A stretch of DNA of 64,000 nt, taken from the NCBI GenBank assembly GCA_964617955.1, contig CAZTXB010000014.1, forward strand, positions 1-64,000, in the 5' to 3' direction. The stretch is from JABWCE01 sp964617955. Its GTDB lineage: Bacteria > Bacteroidota > Bacteroidia > NS11-12g > UBA9320. Shown here in pieces: positions 1-9,842 of this stretch. The notes beneath the pieces were generated by a model. It made no database searches and had not been told where the DNA came from. It saw nothing but the letters and a program-made list of their open reading frames with translations. Position 1 is the stretch's first letter, and the number at the start of each line of letters is the position of its first letter. The position numbers and the translations under genes are program-made.

Positions 1-1846
1 GAACATCATTTTTTGCAACCACATCAGGAGTACCTATAGTACCGTTGGTGGTGAGCTGGGTAGTTTGGAAAGGAGTGCTCTTGGTCCATGCTGCACCATT
101 AGGACTTGGGTTAACCGTAATTTTAATTGGAACTCTGTTGCTTGGGCAGGTTGCATTTCGATAATTAGCTTCCAGATTGATTGGGTAAGCTGATGGCACT
201 GTTCCTGAGAATGGAGCAGATCCATAAAAATAATGCTGGGTATATAAGGTTAAATCTGCATTGGTTACCGTATTACCTGAAGGGGCATAAGCAAAAGTCC
301 AAACAGGATTGTTTTGAGTACTTATTATATAGAAACCATAGGTAGTACCCTTGGCTAAAAATACTTCCGGTACCGAAAGGGTTGCAATGTATTGGCCACT
401 AATGGTTCTAAGTTTAGAAGCTTTGTTATTCACAATTTGTGTCCAACCGCTTGAACCATAGTTTCCAATATAAGATCCTGAACGCATGTAAATGCTATAA
501 GTTGATCCGGGGTTGTTAAAGTACAATCTAATTCTGAAACTGTCTAAAAACATATCGGTAGCAGGTGTTAGGTTGGCATAACCGCCCTGACATGCCTGGC
601 CTGTGGTGTAGTAAGTATAATTTCCCATAAGGCTATTTGCAAGCGCTTTTGGTGTTGAGATTTTAAAACTTTGGGCGTAAAAGTTGTTTACCCCTAAAAC
701 CAACGAAGGAGATAAAGTATTTTTGCCCTTGGCAATGATGTTTCCGCCTGTAGCTGCATTATACCAAACCACTGAATCAGTGGCGAAAGGAGTGGTACAT
801 TTTAAGGGTGCTTTACCAGGTCCGCATTTTACCGCATCAAATGTAGTAGGTGTACCTGCCGGGCCGACATACTGGAAGGTCACCCTTGCAGTGTCGTCAG
901 ATTTGTCACCATCATTACCTCCATTGGGCGCATAAGTGAAAACCTTAACGGTGTAATTGGTTCCATCTACAAAATTAAAGTTTGGAGAGAGATTTACAGT
1001 ACCTGTTCCTCCTGATTTAGCGATGGTAGAGCTGATGGTATTCACCGTTTGGTAAGCACCATTCACTGACCAACCAATATTAAGGGAGGATATATCTGTA
1101 GTTCCTAAATTGGTTACAGTGGCACTCATGGCAGGATTACAAAGTGGCGTAGTCACACCTGTGGTTGCGGCATCAAGAGAATTAGCGACCAGGCTGATGG
1201 TATAATCTTCACACTCTCCATAATACATATTGGTACAACCGGCATCGCTGGTGCTATAACAACCGTTATAACCATAGGTAGAGCGTATTCTCATACGGGT
1301 GGTTCCGGGAGTTAAACTCGCAGGTATGGTGATATTATAATAAGTTAAGGTTGATGAGTTTGGCTGAAGAACTCCTCCACTTCCATTACATTTTGGTGTA
1401 GTGGTACTGGCCAAAGACACAAATTCATTGGCATCCCCGAAATCCTTATCTCCGTTTAAATCGAGCCAGATAAAAATATTCACTCCATAATAAATACCGG
1501 TAGTGAAACCCATTTGGTAGGTCGCTCCTGCTTTAAGTGAAAATAAAGGTGCTCCTCCGGATCCTTGGAAAAGCGTATAATCCCCTGAAGATGCATTGCA
1601 TCCATTGTAGCCAAATGTGTTGTGGGCTCTGTAATACAAGGAAGTAGACCCTTGCTTGATGTCAACAGCATTTACTGACATGTAGTAGTAAGTGCAAGCC
1701 CCATAATTGTAATAATAGGGTGCGTTACAATAAGGCGACTGAGCTTTTGATGTAAGGCTCAGGGCAACCACAGCAATAAATGACAAAAGCATTTTGCCTA
1801 AAAATGACTGCATGTGATTTAAATTAATTGTAGATGTTGGTTTCAT
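1..1846 (-). CDS. GEVED-domain secreted surface protein (3' end outside window)
   Basis: The reading frame is open from an ATG at 1846 to the window edge, so about 615 codons are seen and the C-terminus is missing. A second in-frame ATG at 1813 gives a cleaner signal peptide (hydrophobic LLSFIAVVALSLTSKAQ), so the true start may be there. Residues around 100-215 form a GEVED domain: a DLNGDKDFGDANEF stretch, then the hallmark GECEDYTISL. Further on come Ig-like repeats, including the VWYNAATGG motif common in Bacteroidota adhesins. Such proteins usually end in a T9SS sorting domain, but that part lies off the window. Likely a secreted or cell-surface adhesin; its ligand is unknown. Confidence 0.85.
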   Translation of the reverse strand, partial: MKPTSTINLNHMQSFLGKMLLSFIAVVALSLTSKAQSPYCNAPYYYNYGACTYYYMSVNAVDIKQGSTSLYYRAHNTFGYNGCNASSGDYTLFQGSGGAPLFSLKAGATYQMGFTTGIYYGVNIFIWLDLNGDKDFGDANEFVSLASTTTPKCNGSGGVLQPNSSTLTYYNITIPASLTPGTTRMRIRSTYGYNGCYSTSDAGCTNMYYGECEDYTISLVANSLDAATTGVTTPLCNPAMSATVTNLGTTDISSLNIGWSVNGAYQTVNTISSTIAKSGGTGTVNLSPNFNFVDGTNYTVKVFTYAPNGGNDGDKSDDTARVTFQYVGPAGTPTTFDAVKCGPGKAPLKCTTPFATDSVVWYNAATGGNIIAKGKNTLSPSLVLGVNNFYAQSFKISTPKALANSLMGNYTYYTTGQACQGGYANLTPATDMFLDSFRIRLYFNNPGSTYSIYMRSGSYIGNYGSSGWTQIVNNKASKLRTISGQYIATLSVPEVFLAKGTTYGFYIISTQNNPVWTFAYAPSGNTVTNADLTLYTQHYFYGSAPFSGTVPSAYPINLEANYRNATCPSNRVPIKITVNPSPNGAAWTKSTPFQTTQLTTNGTIGTPDVVAKNDV

Positions 1847-1873
1847 GAGTTTTTGATTGTCGTTTTAGAGTTC

Positions 1874-1881
1874 CAAATATA
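1874..1881 (-). promoter_or_regulatory. Bacteroidota -7 box for the GEVED gene
   Basis: The minus strand reads TATATTTG, matching TAnnTTTG, 28 bases upstream of the ATG at 1846. No TTG was found at the expected upstream distance, so only half of the promoter is supported. Confidence 0.4.
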
Positions 1882-1960
1882 AAATAATTTGAGATTTGTT
1901 TTATATTTCTTTCAAGAGTTCCTGAATTATTTAATAAAAATGCGCCTCACTTAATGCTTT

Positions 1961-4060
1961 TTATTTGATTATCAACTTTGTATACCCAACAACCGGAATG
2001 TTTTTTATTACACAATTCTGATAATTGGGGCCATAATTATGGTCCTTTTTGTGCAGATAAAGGCCCTTTTCATAGCCCAAATAAACGGTATCTCTGGCTA
2101 AAAATTCTAATTTAGAGACCATACGCAACTGCGATGGGGTAAAAAAATGTTTTGAGATTTTACTATTGACCACATTTTCGGGAATAAAGTTTAAAATCTT
2201 TCCGTAAAAAAACAGCATCCCTTCTGCTATAAAAAGGTTCATTTCCGGTATCACAAGCCTTGCGGTTTTTATTTTTTCAAGCTCAAAAAATGCTTTTACC
2301 TGCCCTTGGCGATGCTCGATGAGCCAACCTTGAATATAAAACATAAGACTTGACGTGGTATTCTTAGACGAATCATAGAGTACCACAGATGAACTTCCAT
2401 TTGAAATTAATATGACATTTTGATAAGGCACTTTAAAGAATTGGATGCATTTCTCTCTTCTTTTTTCAGCAATATCAAAAAATCTAAGGCCGGTAAAGAA
2501 GGTGGCACAGAGGAGGGTCACAAACAAGGACAATTTGGATTTCCACTTCAGTAATATCATGACACCGATTATCATGAAGTAAAGAAGCAAGACCTGAATA
2601 GCCGAAAGCTTTAATCCCTCTGTAACTGAATTTGGTAAAGCATCGATCGCGGTTACAATCCAATTTGAAAAACTCACCAAGCCTTCGGTAAGGGAAGCGA
2701 AAAGCCCCAAAAGCAAGGGAATTTTACAACAAAAAATCATCGCGATCCCCGAATAAAGAACTAAGGTAGTTAATGGAATCAGTATTAAATTGGATAAAAT
2801 AAAATAGTTCGGGAATTGATTAAAATAGAAAATGGTGAGAGGAAATGTAGCTACCTGTGCCGAAACCGTAACAACCAACAATTGCCAAACCGGCTTTAAT
2901 AAGCGGGCTTTCGGGTTAAACTTTTGTTCAATATGGGGAGGTATTAATACAATGCCGGTAACGGCCATAAATGACAATTGGAATCCGATGTTCAAAATCC
3001 ACAAGGGATTAATTAATAAAATAATAAATGCTGCAAAACTCATGGCATTCAGTACCGGCGCATGTCGGTTTATTGCTTTGCCTATGATCACCAGACTAAT
3101 CATTAACCCAGCCCTTATAATGGAGGGCACCATTCCTGTAATAAGGCAATATCCCCAAATGAATAGGAGGATAAGGACCGTCTTTAATAGAACCTGATAT
3201 TTGCCAAATTTCAAAAAACCTAATAATTTGGCGAAGATCAAAAACACAATGGCCACGTGCAAACCTGAGACAGCCAGAATATGCATTGTACCGGTTCTCG
3301 AATAACTTGACTTGAGTTCCTTAGAAACATCATTTTTATATCCAAATAGGAGTGCTTCCGTAACACCAAGGGCCCTTTTTTCTTGAATGTTGTCTCTAAA
3401 TAAATCTCTTAAAAAAAATTGAAAATTAACAATGAACCGATCTATGAATGACAATTGATAAACTCCTGTATTGAAAATATGATTCTGTTGAGAAATAAAG
3501 GTTTGATAAAAAATTCCATTTTGATTTAGATAGGCCTTGTAATTAAATTGCCTTGGGTTTTCAGGCTCCTCAAGTTCCAATAATTTGCCTTTTATAAAAA
3601 AGAGCTCTCCAACTTTAGGCACAACGGTTTCCTTTTTAAGGTAAATGACGATTCCTCCTTCCTTAACCATGACTTTATGTGAGGAGTAGATCGCTTTTAA
3701 AAGTATTGCTTCAATCTTTAGACTGGGCAATTTCTCCTGAGCTGGTTCAACGCATTTGAGTAAAAAAAGACCTTCGTTACTGAGAGCTTGAGAGACTTTC
3801 TCATTTTGTGCTTTAAGACTTTGACCGGAAACAAACCATCCCAAAAAAAAGAACAGTAACAGAACTGAAAAATTGGCTATGGTATTTAAGCGTAGGTTCC
3901 TGGGAAAAATAAAAGGCAGAAGAAAAATGCTAGCAAAAAGGCCCAATGAAATAGCTGCAATATGTGGGGGGAGGGCCCAAATAAATGCAGAAATAATCCC
4001 TGCCACAAAAGGGAAAACAAGTTTAACAAATGGAAGGTTGCCAAAAGTTTCCATACCCAT
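1961..4060 (-). CDS. comEC: ComEC/Rec2-family competence protein
   Basis: Polytopic inner-membrane protein of 699 residues, the family that carries single-stranded DNA across the cytoplasmic membrane in natural transformation. Residues 1-65 hold two hydrophobic segments, followed by a DUF4131-like extracytoplasmic region (about 70-190). The Competence domain starts near 230 and contains the signature MHILAVSGLHVAIVFL, then many membrane helices to about 530. The last 160 residues show no HxHxDH motif, so the C-terminal metallo-beta-lactamase domain of Gram-positive ComEC is absent; this is usual in Bacteroidota. The start is ATG 4060, with an alternative ATG two codons later. The gene lies 56 bases downstream of the 266-residue hypothetical. 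Confidence 0.9.
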   Translation of the reverse strand: MGMETFGNLPFVKLVFPFVAGIISAFIWALPPHIAAISLGLFASIFLLPFIFPRNLRLNTIANFSVLLLFFFLGWFVSGQSLKAQNEKVSQALSNEGLFLLKCVEPAQEKLPSLKIEAILLKAIYSSHKVMVKEGGIVIYLKKETVVPKVGELFFIKGKLLELEEPENPRQFNYKAYLNQNGIFYQTFISQQNHIFNTGVYQLSFIDRFIVNFQFFLRDLFRDNIQEKRALGVTEALLFGYKNDVSKELKSSYSRTGTMHILAVSGLHVAIVFLIFAKLLGFLKFGKYQVLLKTVLILLFIWGYCLITGMVPSIIRAGLMISLVIIGKAINRHAPVLNAMSFAAFIILLINPLWILNIGFQLSFMAVTGIVLIPPHIEQKFNPKARLLKPVWQLLVVTVSAQVATFPLTIFYFNQFPNYFILSNLILIPLTTLVLYSGIAMIFCCKIPLLLGLFASLTEGLVSFSNWIVTAIDALPNSVTEGLKLSAIQVLLLYFMIIGVMILLKWKSKLSLFVTLLCATFFTGLRFFDIAEKRREKCIQFFKVPYQNVILISNGSSSVVLYDSSKNTTSSLMFYIQGWLIEHRQGQVKAFFELEKIKTARLVIPEMNLFIAEGMLFFYGKILNFIPENVVNSKISKHFFTPSQLRMVSKLEFLARDTVYLGYEKGLYLHKKDHNYGPNYQNCVIKNIPVVGYTKLIIK

Positions 4061-4116
4061 AAGATTTAGTATGGAGCAATATTAGCAGTTTTAGTTTAAA
4101 ACATCAAGCGGTTTAG

Positions 4117-4917
4117 CTAATGAAATTTTCTGTAAATCAAGCTTTTCAGTTCGAGGGTAAGAGGATGATCATGGGCCCATTTGTACCTCTGTTCAAAGCG
4201 TTTGAACAACTCGAAGGCCGATTCTCGGCTTCCAGCCATTTCCAGTTCACTCATTGAAATGTTGTAGGCATTTGAATCGTCACCGAAAAGCACAGATTGC
4301 ATTTCAAACCGCTTACTGATATCGATGGCTTCTTTTATCTTATTAATTTTCGAATTGACGAACCGATGGGCGAGCTCATTTTCTTCCTTACTTGAATTCA
4401 ACGACTCATGCAGAGTGGCCTTGGATTTGGGGTCCACAACTTCCGCAACTTTTATTTCAATTTCAGATTTGTTTTTAGACCTATTTTCAATTGAAGGTTC
4501 TTCGACAACCGGAATAAATTTCGGTGACTTCATCTCAGGCTTTTGTTCCTTGATGGGCTCTGCTGGTTTCAATACCATCAACTCTGGCTCTGCTGGCGGT
4601 TCGGTAATTTTAGTTTCCTCCAATGCCTTTTTACTCTGGACAATTGCGTCTTCCGGTTTACCTGAATTTATAGAATCGGGAATCGCTTTATCGACGGCCA
4701 CAAAAGGCGAAACTTCAATTTTAGGTTCAGCATACTTATCTTGTGCATTGACCAAATGGAGTTGATTGATTAAATCGTACAAATCAATGCATTGCTTTCT
4801 GAGCAAGTCCGTTTCCAACTGCGAAAATTTTCCATCCTGTTTGGCCAGAGATAGACTCTTTGCCGTCATTTTTTCCAGGATTACACCCATCTGTTGATAT
4901 AACTCACTTTTTTTCAT
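4117..4917 (-). CDS. Conserved hypothetical protein, Bacteroidota type
   Basis: 266 residues, cytoplasmic, with no signal peptide or membrane segment. The N-terminal 60 residues are helical and charged. Residues 65-180 are Pro/Glu/Lys-rich and look disordered. A compact C-terminal block (about 190-266) runs from an ISKRFEMQSVLFGDDSNAYN stretch through a KRFEQRYKWAHDHP stretch. I recognise this tail from Bacteroidota proteins of unknown function (typically 'LF.G..EAYN...RY.W'). It is probably co-transcribed with comEC downstream. No biochemical role can be assigned. Confidence 0.75.
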   Translation of the reverse strand: MKKSELYQQMGVILEKMTAKSLSLAKQDGKFSQLETDLLRKQCIDLYDLINQLHLVNAQDKYAEPKIEVSPFVAVDKAIPDSINSGKPEDAIVQSKKALEETKITEPPAEPELMVLKPAEPIKEQKPEMKSPKFIPVVEEPSIENRSKNKSEIEIKVAEVVDPKSKATLHESLNSSKEENELAHRFVNSKINKIKEAIDISKRFEMQSVLFGDDSNAYNISMSELEMAGSRESAFELFKRFEQRYKWAHDHPLTLELKSLIYRKFH

Positions 4918-5045
4918 TTTTTCTTATTTAGTAAACATGCAAAACAGCCTTTTTGCAACAGACCATTCCATCAATCAAAATTAAATGCTTTGGAGATTTG
5001 ATTCTAATAAATTTGAAAAAAAATTGAAATACAGCCAATTCTATT

Positions 5046-5822
5046 TTAGATGAGCCGAAGAAATATTTCGGAGAGAGGCCATAATAGAACAAAAACAATA
5101 TCAGCCCAAAACCGATACCTCCTGTACTGAGCAAACCAGTGATTGTATTTTAGGATGAGAATAAGTAGGATAGCTACAATTTCCAGCGGTAGGGTAAATG
5201 GCCATGAAGCGCGGTTTAAAACAGTGCTTAAAACAAGAATAAAACTTATCCAAAAAAAAATGCGATAGGCTAACCTGTCGAATTCGGGTTTGTATTCTTC
5301 TGCTTGGGTGGTGGGTTCTTTTTTGAATTCGAAATGTTCAAGAACCAATTGATTGAGAAAAATGAGCAAGGCGAATGAAGTTCTCTCTAAAGTTAATAAA
5401 TCAATTATGAATTGACTGCTGTTATACATAGACACCAGCGCCGCCGAAACTATCACAGATACCAAAGCCATTTTGGTAAGCGGTTTCATCACATTTTTTA
5501 CTTTGAGAACGATGTAAGTTATCATGACCGGCAAAAGGATTACACCATTTAAAATAAATTGAGTGTGACGGTTTCGCCAGGCAAGCCAAACGATAATGGT
5601 GAGGAAAAGCGCTGCAAGTGGCGCGAGTAATTTTCTCTGTTTGTAATTAATATCATGCCTTGGTTCACCACTAAGCCCCTTGGATTTATAACCATCGAAT
5701 ATGTGATCGCCGGTATATACAAGCCATGTGACAAGTCCAAGTATAATAAGGAAATCGATTTTTTGCTTCGAAAAAGAATCGCTTCCAATAAAAAAAACTG
5801 CGCTGCTCAGACAAGCCAGCAA
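5046..5822 (-). CDS. Multi-pass membrane protein, weakly UbiA-like
   Basis: About 258 residues with seven or eight hydrophobic segments. An early YTGDHIFDGYKS motif resembles the first Asp-rich motif of UbiA prenyltransferases but is not a full NDxxDxxxD, so catalysis is uncertain. No in-frame ATG exists near the 5' end. TTG at 5822 is used here, but the frame stays open to 5879 and includes ATT/ATA codons followed by a plausible N-terminal stretch (IIKTANIYSLNVLLACLSS), so the real start may be further upstream on a rare codon. An A8 run just upstream could also hide a sequencing or biological frameshift. It is divergent from the E1 gene. Confidence 0.6.
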   Translation of the reverse strand: MLACLSSAVFFIGSDSFSKQKIDFLIILGLVTWLVYTGDHIFDGYKSKGLSGEPRHDINYKQRKLLAPLAALFLTIIVWLAWRNRHTQFILNGVILLPVMITYIVLKVKNVMKPLTKMALVSVIVSAALVSMYNSSQFIIDLLTLERTSFALLIFLNQLVLEHFEFKKEPTTQAEEYKPEFDRLAYRIFFWISFILVLSTVLNRASWPFTLPLEIVAILLILILKYNHWFAQYRRYRFWADIVFVLLWPLSEIFLRLI

Positions 5823-6079
5823 TACGTTTAGGCTGTAAATATTGGCTGTTTTTATGATGCGACCGTTGATAATTTTTTTTCAAAATTATGCTTAAAACCC
5901 TCAACTTATACCAATGTGATTTACATAATATACCAATATTATCTATACTATACAATGGTAAATGCCGATGAATGCAAATGTTTAGGGCAAATTGAGGTGC
6001 GAAAATTTGGACGATTACATTTGTCCAATCGGTATTATGATCTGCATTAAATTTAATAAATCAAAATCCTAAATAGAAT

Positions 6080-6087
6080 TATCTTTG
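6080..6087 (+). promoter_or_regulatory. -7 box of the E1 gene, very short leader
   Basis: TATCTTTG matches TAnnTTTG and ends eight bases before the ATG at 6096. If transcription starts the usual few bases downstream, the mRNA is leaderless or nearly so. No good -33 TTG was found. Confidence 0.4.
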
Positions 6088-6095
6088 CTCCAAAC

Positions 6096-8513
6096 ATGAG
6101 TGATACGGCATTAGAAAAAGCGTCAATGACACGTGAGGAATTTAAAAAAGAAATACTTACCGACTATCGTTTGGCTTATGAGAGCAGACAAGCCAGCTTA
6201 ATTGGCAGGAGGGAGGTTCTTACAGGTAAAGCTAAATTTGGAATATTTGGTGATGGAAAAGAAGTAGCACAGATTGCGATGGCCAAATTTTTTAATCATG
6301 GCGACTTTCGTTCTGGTTATTACCGCGATCAGACCTTTATGTTTGCCAAGGGTATGAGCAATATTAGAGAGTTTTTTGCTCAACTCTATGCCGATCCGGA
6401 TGTGGTAAGAGAACCTTGTTCCGGAGGGCGAAGTATGAATGGTCATTTTGGTACCCGTTTCATTGACGAGGATGGAAACTGGAAGTCACAAACGAAAAAT
6501 TTCAACTCTTCTGCCGATATTTCTCCAACTGCAGGTCAGATGCCGAGACTGCTGGGGCTTGCTTATGCCTCAAAACTGTACCGTCAGAATGAAGATTTAA
6601 AAAATTTAGAACACTTTTCGATAAATGGCAATGAAATCGCCTTTGGTACTATCGGAAATGCAAGCACAAGCGAAGGTGCTTTTTGGGAAGTAATTAATGC
6701 AGCTGGTGTTCTGCAGGTGCCCATGCTCACAAGCATATGGGATGATGAATATGGCATTTCGGTACATGCCAGGTACCAAACCACAAAAGAAAATCTGAGT
6801 TCCATTTTAAGCGGATTTAAAACCGATCAATTTGGAAAAGGGTTTGAAATTTTTACCGTCAAAGGCTGGGACTATCCCTCTTTAATTAAGACCTACCAAA
6901 AAGCCACAGCCCTTTGCAGAGATTTTCATACACCTGTAATTATTCATGTTACGGAAATGACCCAACCTCAGGGCCATTCTACCTCCGGGTCGCATGAGCG
7001 ATATAAATCGAAAGAAAGATTGGAATGGGAAAATGAATACGATTGCATTGCCCAGATGAAGAAGTGGATTATTGAAAGTACCTTGGCAGAAGTGAGTGAA
7101 TTAGAGGAAATCGAAAATTCGGCACTTCAATTTGTCAAAACTGAGCAAAAAGCAGCGTGGGAAGCTTTTCTAAGTCCTCTGCTTGAAGATAGAAATTTAG
7201 TGATGGAGGCCATAGAAAAACTCAGTCAGGTATCTACAGAAAAAGAAAAACTTAGCACCCTGGCTCAAAAACTGGCGGCAAACAAAGAATCTGCCAGAAA
7301 GGATTTATTTAATAGCTTAAACGAGGCCTTGAGGTTGAGTATAGGGGAAGTTAGCGAAGAGAGAATGGCCATGATAAAATTGCTCGAAAGATTTCAACTT
7401 GAGAACAACCTTCGTTACAATACCTATGTTTATAACAAGGGTGACGGCTCAGCGATGAATGTGAAACCTGTAGAAGCGACGTTTTCAGAAAATTCACCCT
7501 TAAAGGATGGTAGGGAAATAGTTCAGGCCTGCTTTGATGCTGCTTTTGCAAGGGATCAACGCATCCTGGCTTTTGGGGAAGATGTCGGAAAAATTGGCGA
7601 TGTTAACCAGGGATTTGCTGGCCTGCAGGATAAATATGGTGAACTCAGAGTTACCGATACCGGTATCAGAGAACTCAGCATCGTAGGGCAGGCCATTGGC
7701 TTGGCCATGCGTGGTTTACGACCTATAGCCGAAATTCAATATCTCGATTATTTACTTTACGCCATTCAAATCATGAGTGACGACATTTCTACCCTTCTGT
7801 ATAGGACTGTAGGGGGACAAAAAGCCCCGCTTATTATCCGTACCCGAGGGCACCGGCTCGAAGGAGTTTGGCACAGCGGCTCTCCAATGGGTATGATTAT
7901 CAATGCCTTGAGAGGAATGTATGTCCTAGTGCCTAGAAACATGACGCAGGCATCAGGCTTTTACAACACCATGTTGCAAAGTGATGAACCTGCCCTTATT
8001 ATAGAATGCTTGAATGGTTATAGAATCAAAGAAACACTCCCCGATAATATAGGAGAATATACTTTAATACCCGGTATTCCGGAAGTCATGATCGAAGGCC
8101 AGGATGTTACCTTGGTTACCTATGGAAGTTCTTGTCGGATTGCTGAAGAGGCCTGTGATATTTTAAAGCAACACAAGATTTCTGTTGAATTAATCGATGT
8201 CCAATCCCTTCTTCCCTTTGACGTCAATCACAGAATTTTAGAATCCGTGATGAAAACGAACAAAGTTGTTTTTATGGACGAGGATGTACCCGGTGGAGCC
8301 ACTGCCTACATGATGAAGGAGGTGCTGGAAAATCAGGGGGCGTTCAAGTATCTCGACGCTGCTCCAGCCACGATTACGTCCAAAGAACACAGACCAGCCT
8401 ATGGCACCGATGGTGACTATTTTTCGAAGCCGAATGTAGACACTGTTTTTAAGGAAATCTATGGGTTGATGCACGAATATAACCCTTCCAGGTATCCTGA
8501 ATGGCTAACTTAG
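6096..8513 (+). CDS. 2-oxoacid dehydrogenase E1, fused alpha and beta subunits
   Basis: 805-residue thiamine-diphosphate enzyme that decarboxylates a 2-oxoacid and loads the acyl group on lipoyl-E2. Residues about 20-330 are the E1-alpha half (RDQTFMFAKG; TPP-region GNASTSEGAFWEVINAAG, where the canonical GDG reads GNA). Residues about 470-800 are the E1-beta half (FGEDVGKIGDVNQGF; GIRELSIVGQAIGLAMRG; RTRGHRLEGVWHSGSPMG). The two are joined by a helical linker. The fusion is common in Bacteroidota and usually annotated as branched-chain 2-oxoacid or pyruvate dehydrogenase E1; substrate cannot be decided here. The E3 partner candidate is at 60158-61543. A MITE begins at the last base of the stop codon. 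Confidence 0.9.
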   Translation: MSDTALEKASMTREEFKKEILTDYRLAYESRQASLIGRREVLTGKAKFGIFGDGKEVAQIAMAKFFNHGDFRSGYYRDQTFMFAKGMSNIREFFAQLYADPDVVREPCSGGRSMNGHFGTRFIDEDGNWKSQTKNFNSSADISPTAGQMPRLLGLAYASKLYRQNEDLKNLEHFSINGNEIAFGTIGNASTSEGAFWEVINAAGVLQVPMLTSIWDDEYGISVHARYQTTKENLSSILSGFKTDQFGKGFEIFTVKGWDYPSLIKTYQKATALCRDFHTPVIIHVTEMTQPQGHSTSGSHERYKSKERLEWENEYDCIAQMKKWIIESTLAEVSELEEIENSALQFVKTEQKAAWEAFLSPLLEDRNLVMEAIEKLSQVSTEKEKLSTLAQKLAANKESARKDLFNSLNEALRLSIGEVSEERMAMIKLLERFQLENNLRYNTYVYNKGDGSAMNVKPVEATFSENSPLKDGREIVQACFDAAFARDQRILAFGEDVGKIGDVNQGFAGLQDKYGELRVTDTGIRELSIVGQAIGLAMRGLRPIAEIQYLDYLLYAIQIMSDDISTLLYRTVGGQKAPLIIRTRGHRLEGVWHSGSPMGMIINALRGMYVLVPRNMTQASGFYNTMLQSDEPALIIECLNGYRIKETLPDNIGEYTLIPGIPEVMIEGQDVTLVTYGSSCRIAEEACDILKQHKISVELIDVQSLLPFDVNHRILESVMKTNKVVFMDEDVPGGATAYMMKEVLENQGAFKYLDAAPATITSKEHRPAYGTDGDYFSKPNVDTVFKEIYGLMHEYNPSRYPEWLT

Positions 8514-8694
8514 GGCTTGCTGAAAAAGTTCAGTGAAACCGATTTCACTAAACTTCTCGCAAACCTTTGGTAGCACTATGATTCAACACTCCTCTACCAA
8601 CTATTTTTGACTATTATGCCATCGCGCATTAAGAGCAATAAAAAATTTAATGAACCTCATGATATCAAGCCTTTAAGTGTTTTTCAGCAGGCCC
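8513..8694. mobile_element. MITE-like element, copy 1
   Basis: A 182-bp non-coding element. The ends are GGGCTTGCTGAAAAA and TTTTTCAGCAGGCCC, a 15-bp terminal inverted repeat with one mismatch. It is flanked by a 7-bp direct repeat TAACTTA (8506-8512 and 8695-8701), as expected of a transposase-generated target duplication. The left part contains a perfect AGTGAAA/TTTCACT hairpin. About 80 bp at the right end and 23 bp at the left end match copy 2 at 56899-57134. The E1 stop codon TAG uses the first G of the element, and the target itself would also have supplied TAG. No transposase is encoded, so it would need to be mobilised in trans. Confidence 0.8.
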
Positions 8695-8722
8695 TAACTT
8701 AGGTTAAACCAGATGCGATGCA

Positions 8723-9718
8723 TCATGTAAAATTTATTTCAGTGCTGTCCCCAAGATTCAGGTTAAGTGAAACGCCCTTTAAGCTTGCATCGTTACCGAT
8801 GACGCTATTATCGAGGTTGGCATTTTCGAGATGTGAATGAGGGCCAATAATGGAATTTTTGATAATGGAATAGTCTACTATTACATCGTCTCCGATAGAA
8901 ACATTTGGCCCAATGATTGAATTCGAAATTTTAGAGCCCTTTCCAATATAAACCGGATCGATGATGATGGTTGAATTATATTGCGCTGAAGAGGCTGGTT
9001 CATAGCCCTCCCTTTTAAGCAAAATGGCATTTGTTTCAAGCAAAATATCCTTCTTTCCGCAATCAAACCATCCCTCCACATTTTGGGCATACATTTTTAC
9101 GCCGTTGTCTATCATATGCATGAGGGCATCCGTGAGTTGATACTCTCCTCTGGTAATAATGTTGTGTTCAATATTATAACAGAGAGCCGCCTTGAGTTGC
9201 CTGGTCTCACATATTTTATAAACCCCAACTAAGGCCAAATTTGATTTTGGGATGGTAGGTTTTTCAACCAACTTTTTAATCTGACCCGAATCATCGATTT
9301 CGGCCACTCCGAATTCCCTTGGATCATCCACCCTTTTCACTCCCAACAAAGTTGTCGGTGAACCCGTTATCTTATGAAGATCGGCCTGAACGATGGTGTC
9401 ACCGAAAATAATCAGAACAGGGCTTTCATCTTTTAGTAAATCCTTAGCAAGCCAAAGGGCATGACCGGTTCCCTTTCCATCGGTTTGAACTACAAAATAA
9501 GATTTGATATTGGGATAATTTATGGAAATGTACTGTTCAATTTTATCTCCGAGATAGCCAATGATAAAAATAAATTCGTCGATGCCTACTTCTATGAGGC
9601 TATCTACAATATGTGCAAGAATGGGTTTACCTGCAACCGGTATTAAAGACTTGGGCTGAGTATGGGTATGCGGCCTTAACCTGCTTCCTATACCTGCTAC
9701 CGGAATGAGTGCTTTCAT
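8723..9718 (-). CDS. Sugar-1-phosphate nucleotidyltransferase with left-handed beta-helix tail
   Basis: 331 residues. The N-terminus carries the nucleotidyl-transferase signature (AGIGSRLRPHTHTQPKSLIP, with the family's G-x-G-x-R-L-x-P-x-T and PK elements), then a GDTIV metal-binding segment, a VEKP motif and a GWFDCGKK segment. This resembles RmlA/GalU/GlmU-type enzymes that make an NDP-sugar from NTP and sugar-1-phosphate. Residues about 245-331 show hexapeptide periodicity (IGKGSKISNSIIGPNVSIGD), a left-handed beta-helix that in relatives oligomerises or acylates. The exact sugar cannot be read from sequence. It is convergent with the E1 gene, and the terminator at 9792-9822 shields it from the adhesin upstream. 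Confidence 0.85.
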   Translation of the reverse strand: MKALIPVAGIGSRLRPHTHTQPKSLIPVAGKPILAHIVDSLIEVGIDEFIFIIGYLGDKIEQYISINYPNIKSYFVVQTDGKGTGHALWLAKDLLKDESPVLIIFGDTIVQADLHKITGSPTTLLGVKRVDDPREFGVAEIDDSGQIKKLVEKPTIPKSNLALVGVYKICETRQLKAALCYNIEHNIITRGEYQLTDALMHMIDNGVKMYAQNVEGWFDCGKKDILLETNAILLKREGYEPASSAQYNSTIIIDPVYIGKGSKISNSIIGPNVSIGDDVIVDYSIIKNSIIGPHSHLENANLDNSVIGNDASLKGVSLNLNLGDSTEINFT

Positions 9719-9791
9719 GCGTATGGTTATTTAAGTGGCAAACCAAATACAATTATCCGACTATACAAAATTAATCATCCCTTACCAAAAC

Positions 9792-9822
9792 AAAACCCGT
9801 TCAGCAAAGCTAAACGGGTTTT
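9792..9822 (-). terminator. Rho-independent terminator after the giant adhesin gene
   Basis: Perfect 10-bp stem (AAAACCCGTT / AACGGGTTTT) with an 11-nt loop. In the minus-strand transcript it is followed by a T-rich run (TTTTGTTTTGG). It lies 20 bases past the stop of the 2188-residue protein. Confidence 0.8.
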
Positions 9823-9842
9823 AGTTTTATAAAAGGCTATAA

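Noticed and set aside
2832..3197. 121-codon frame antisense to comEC
   Set aside because: Shadow of comEC membrane helices.
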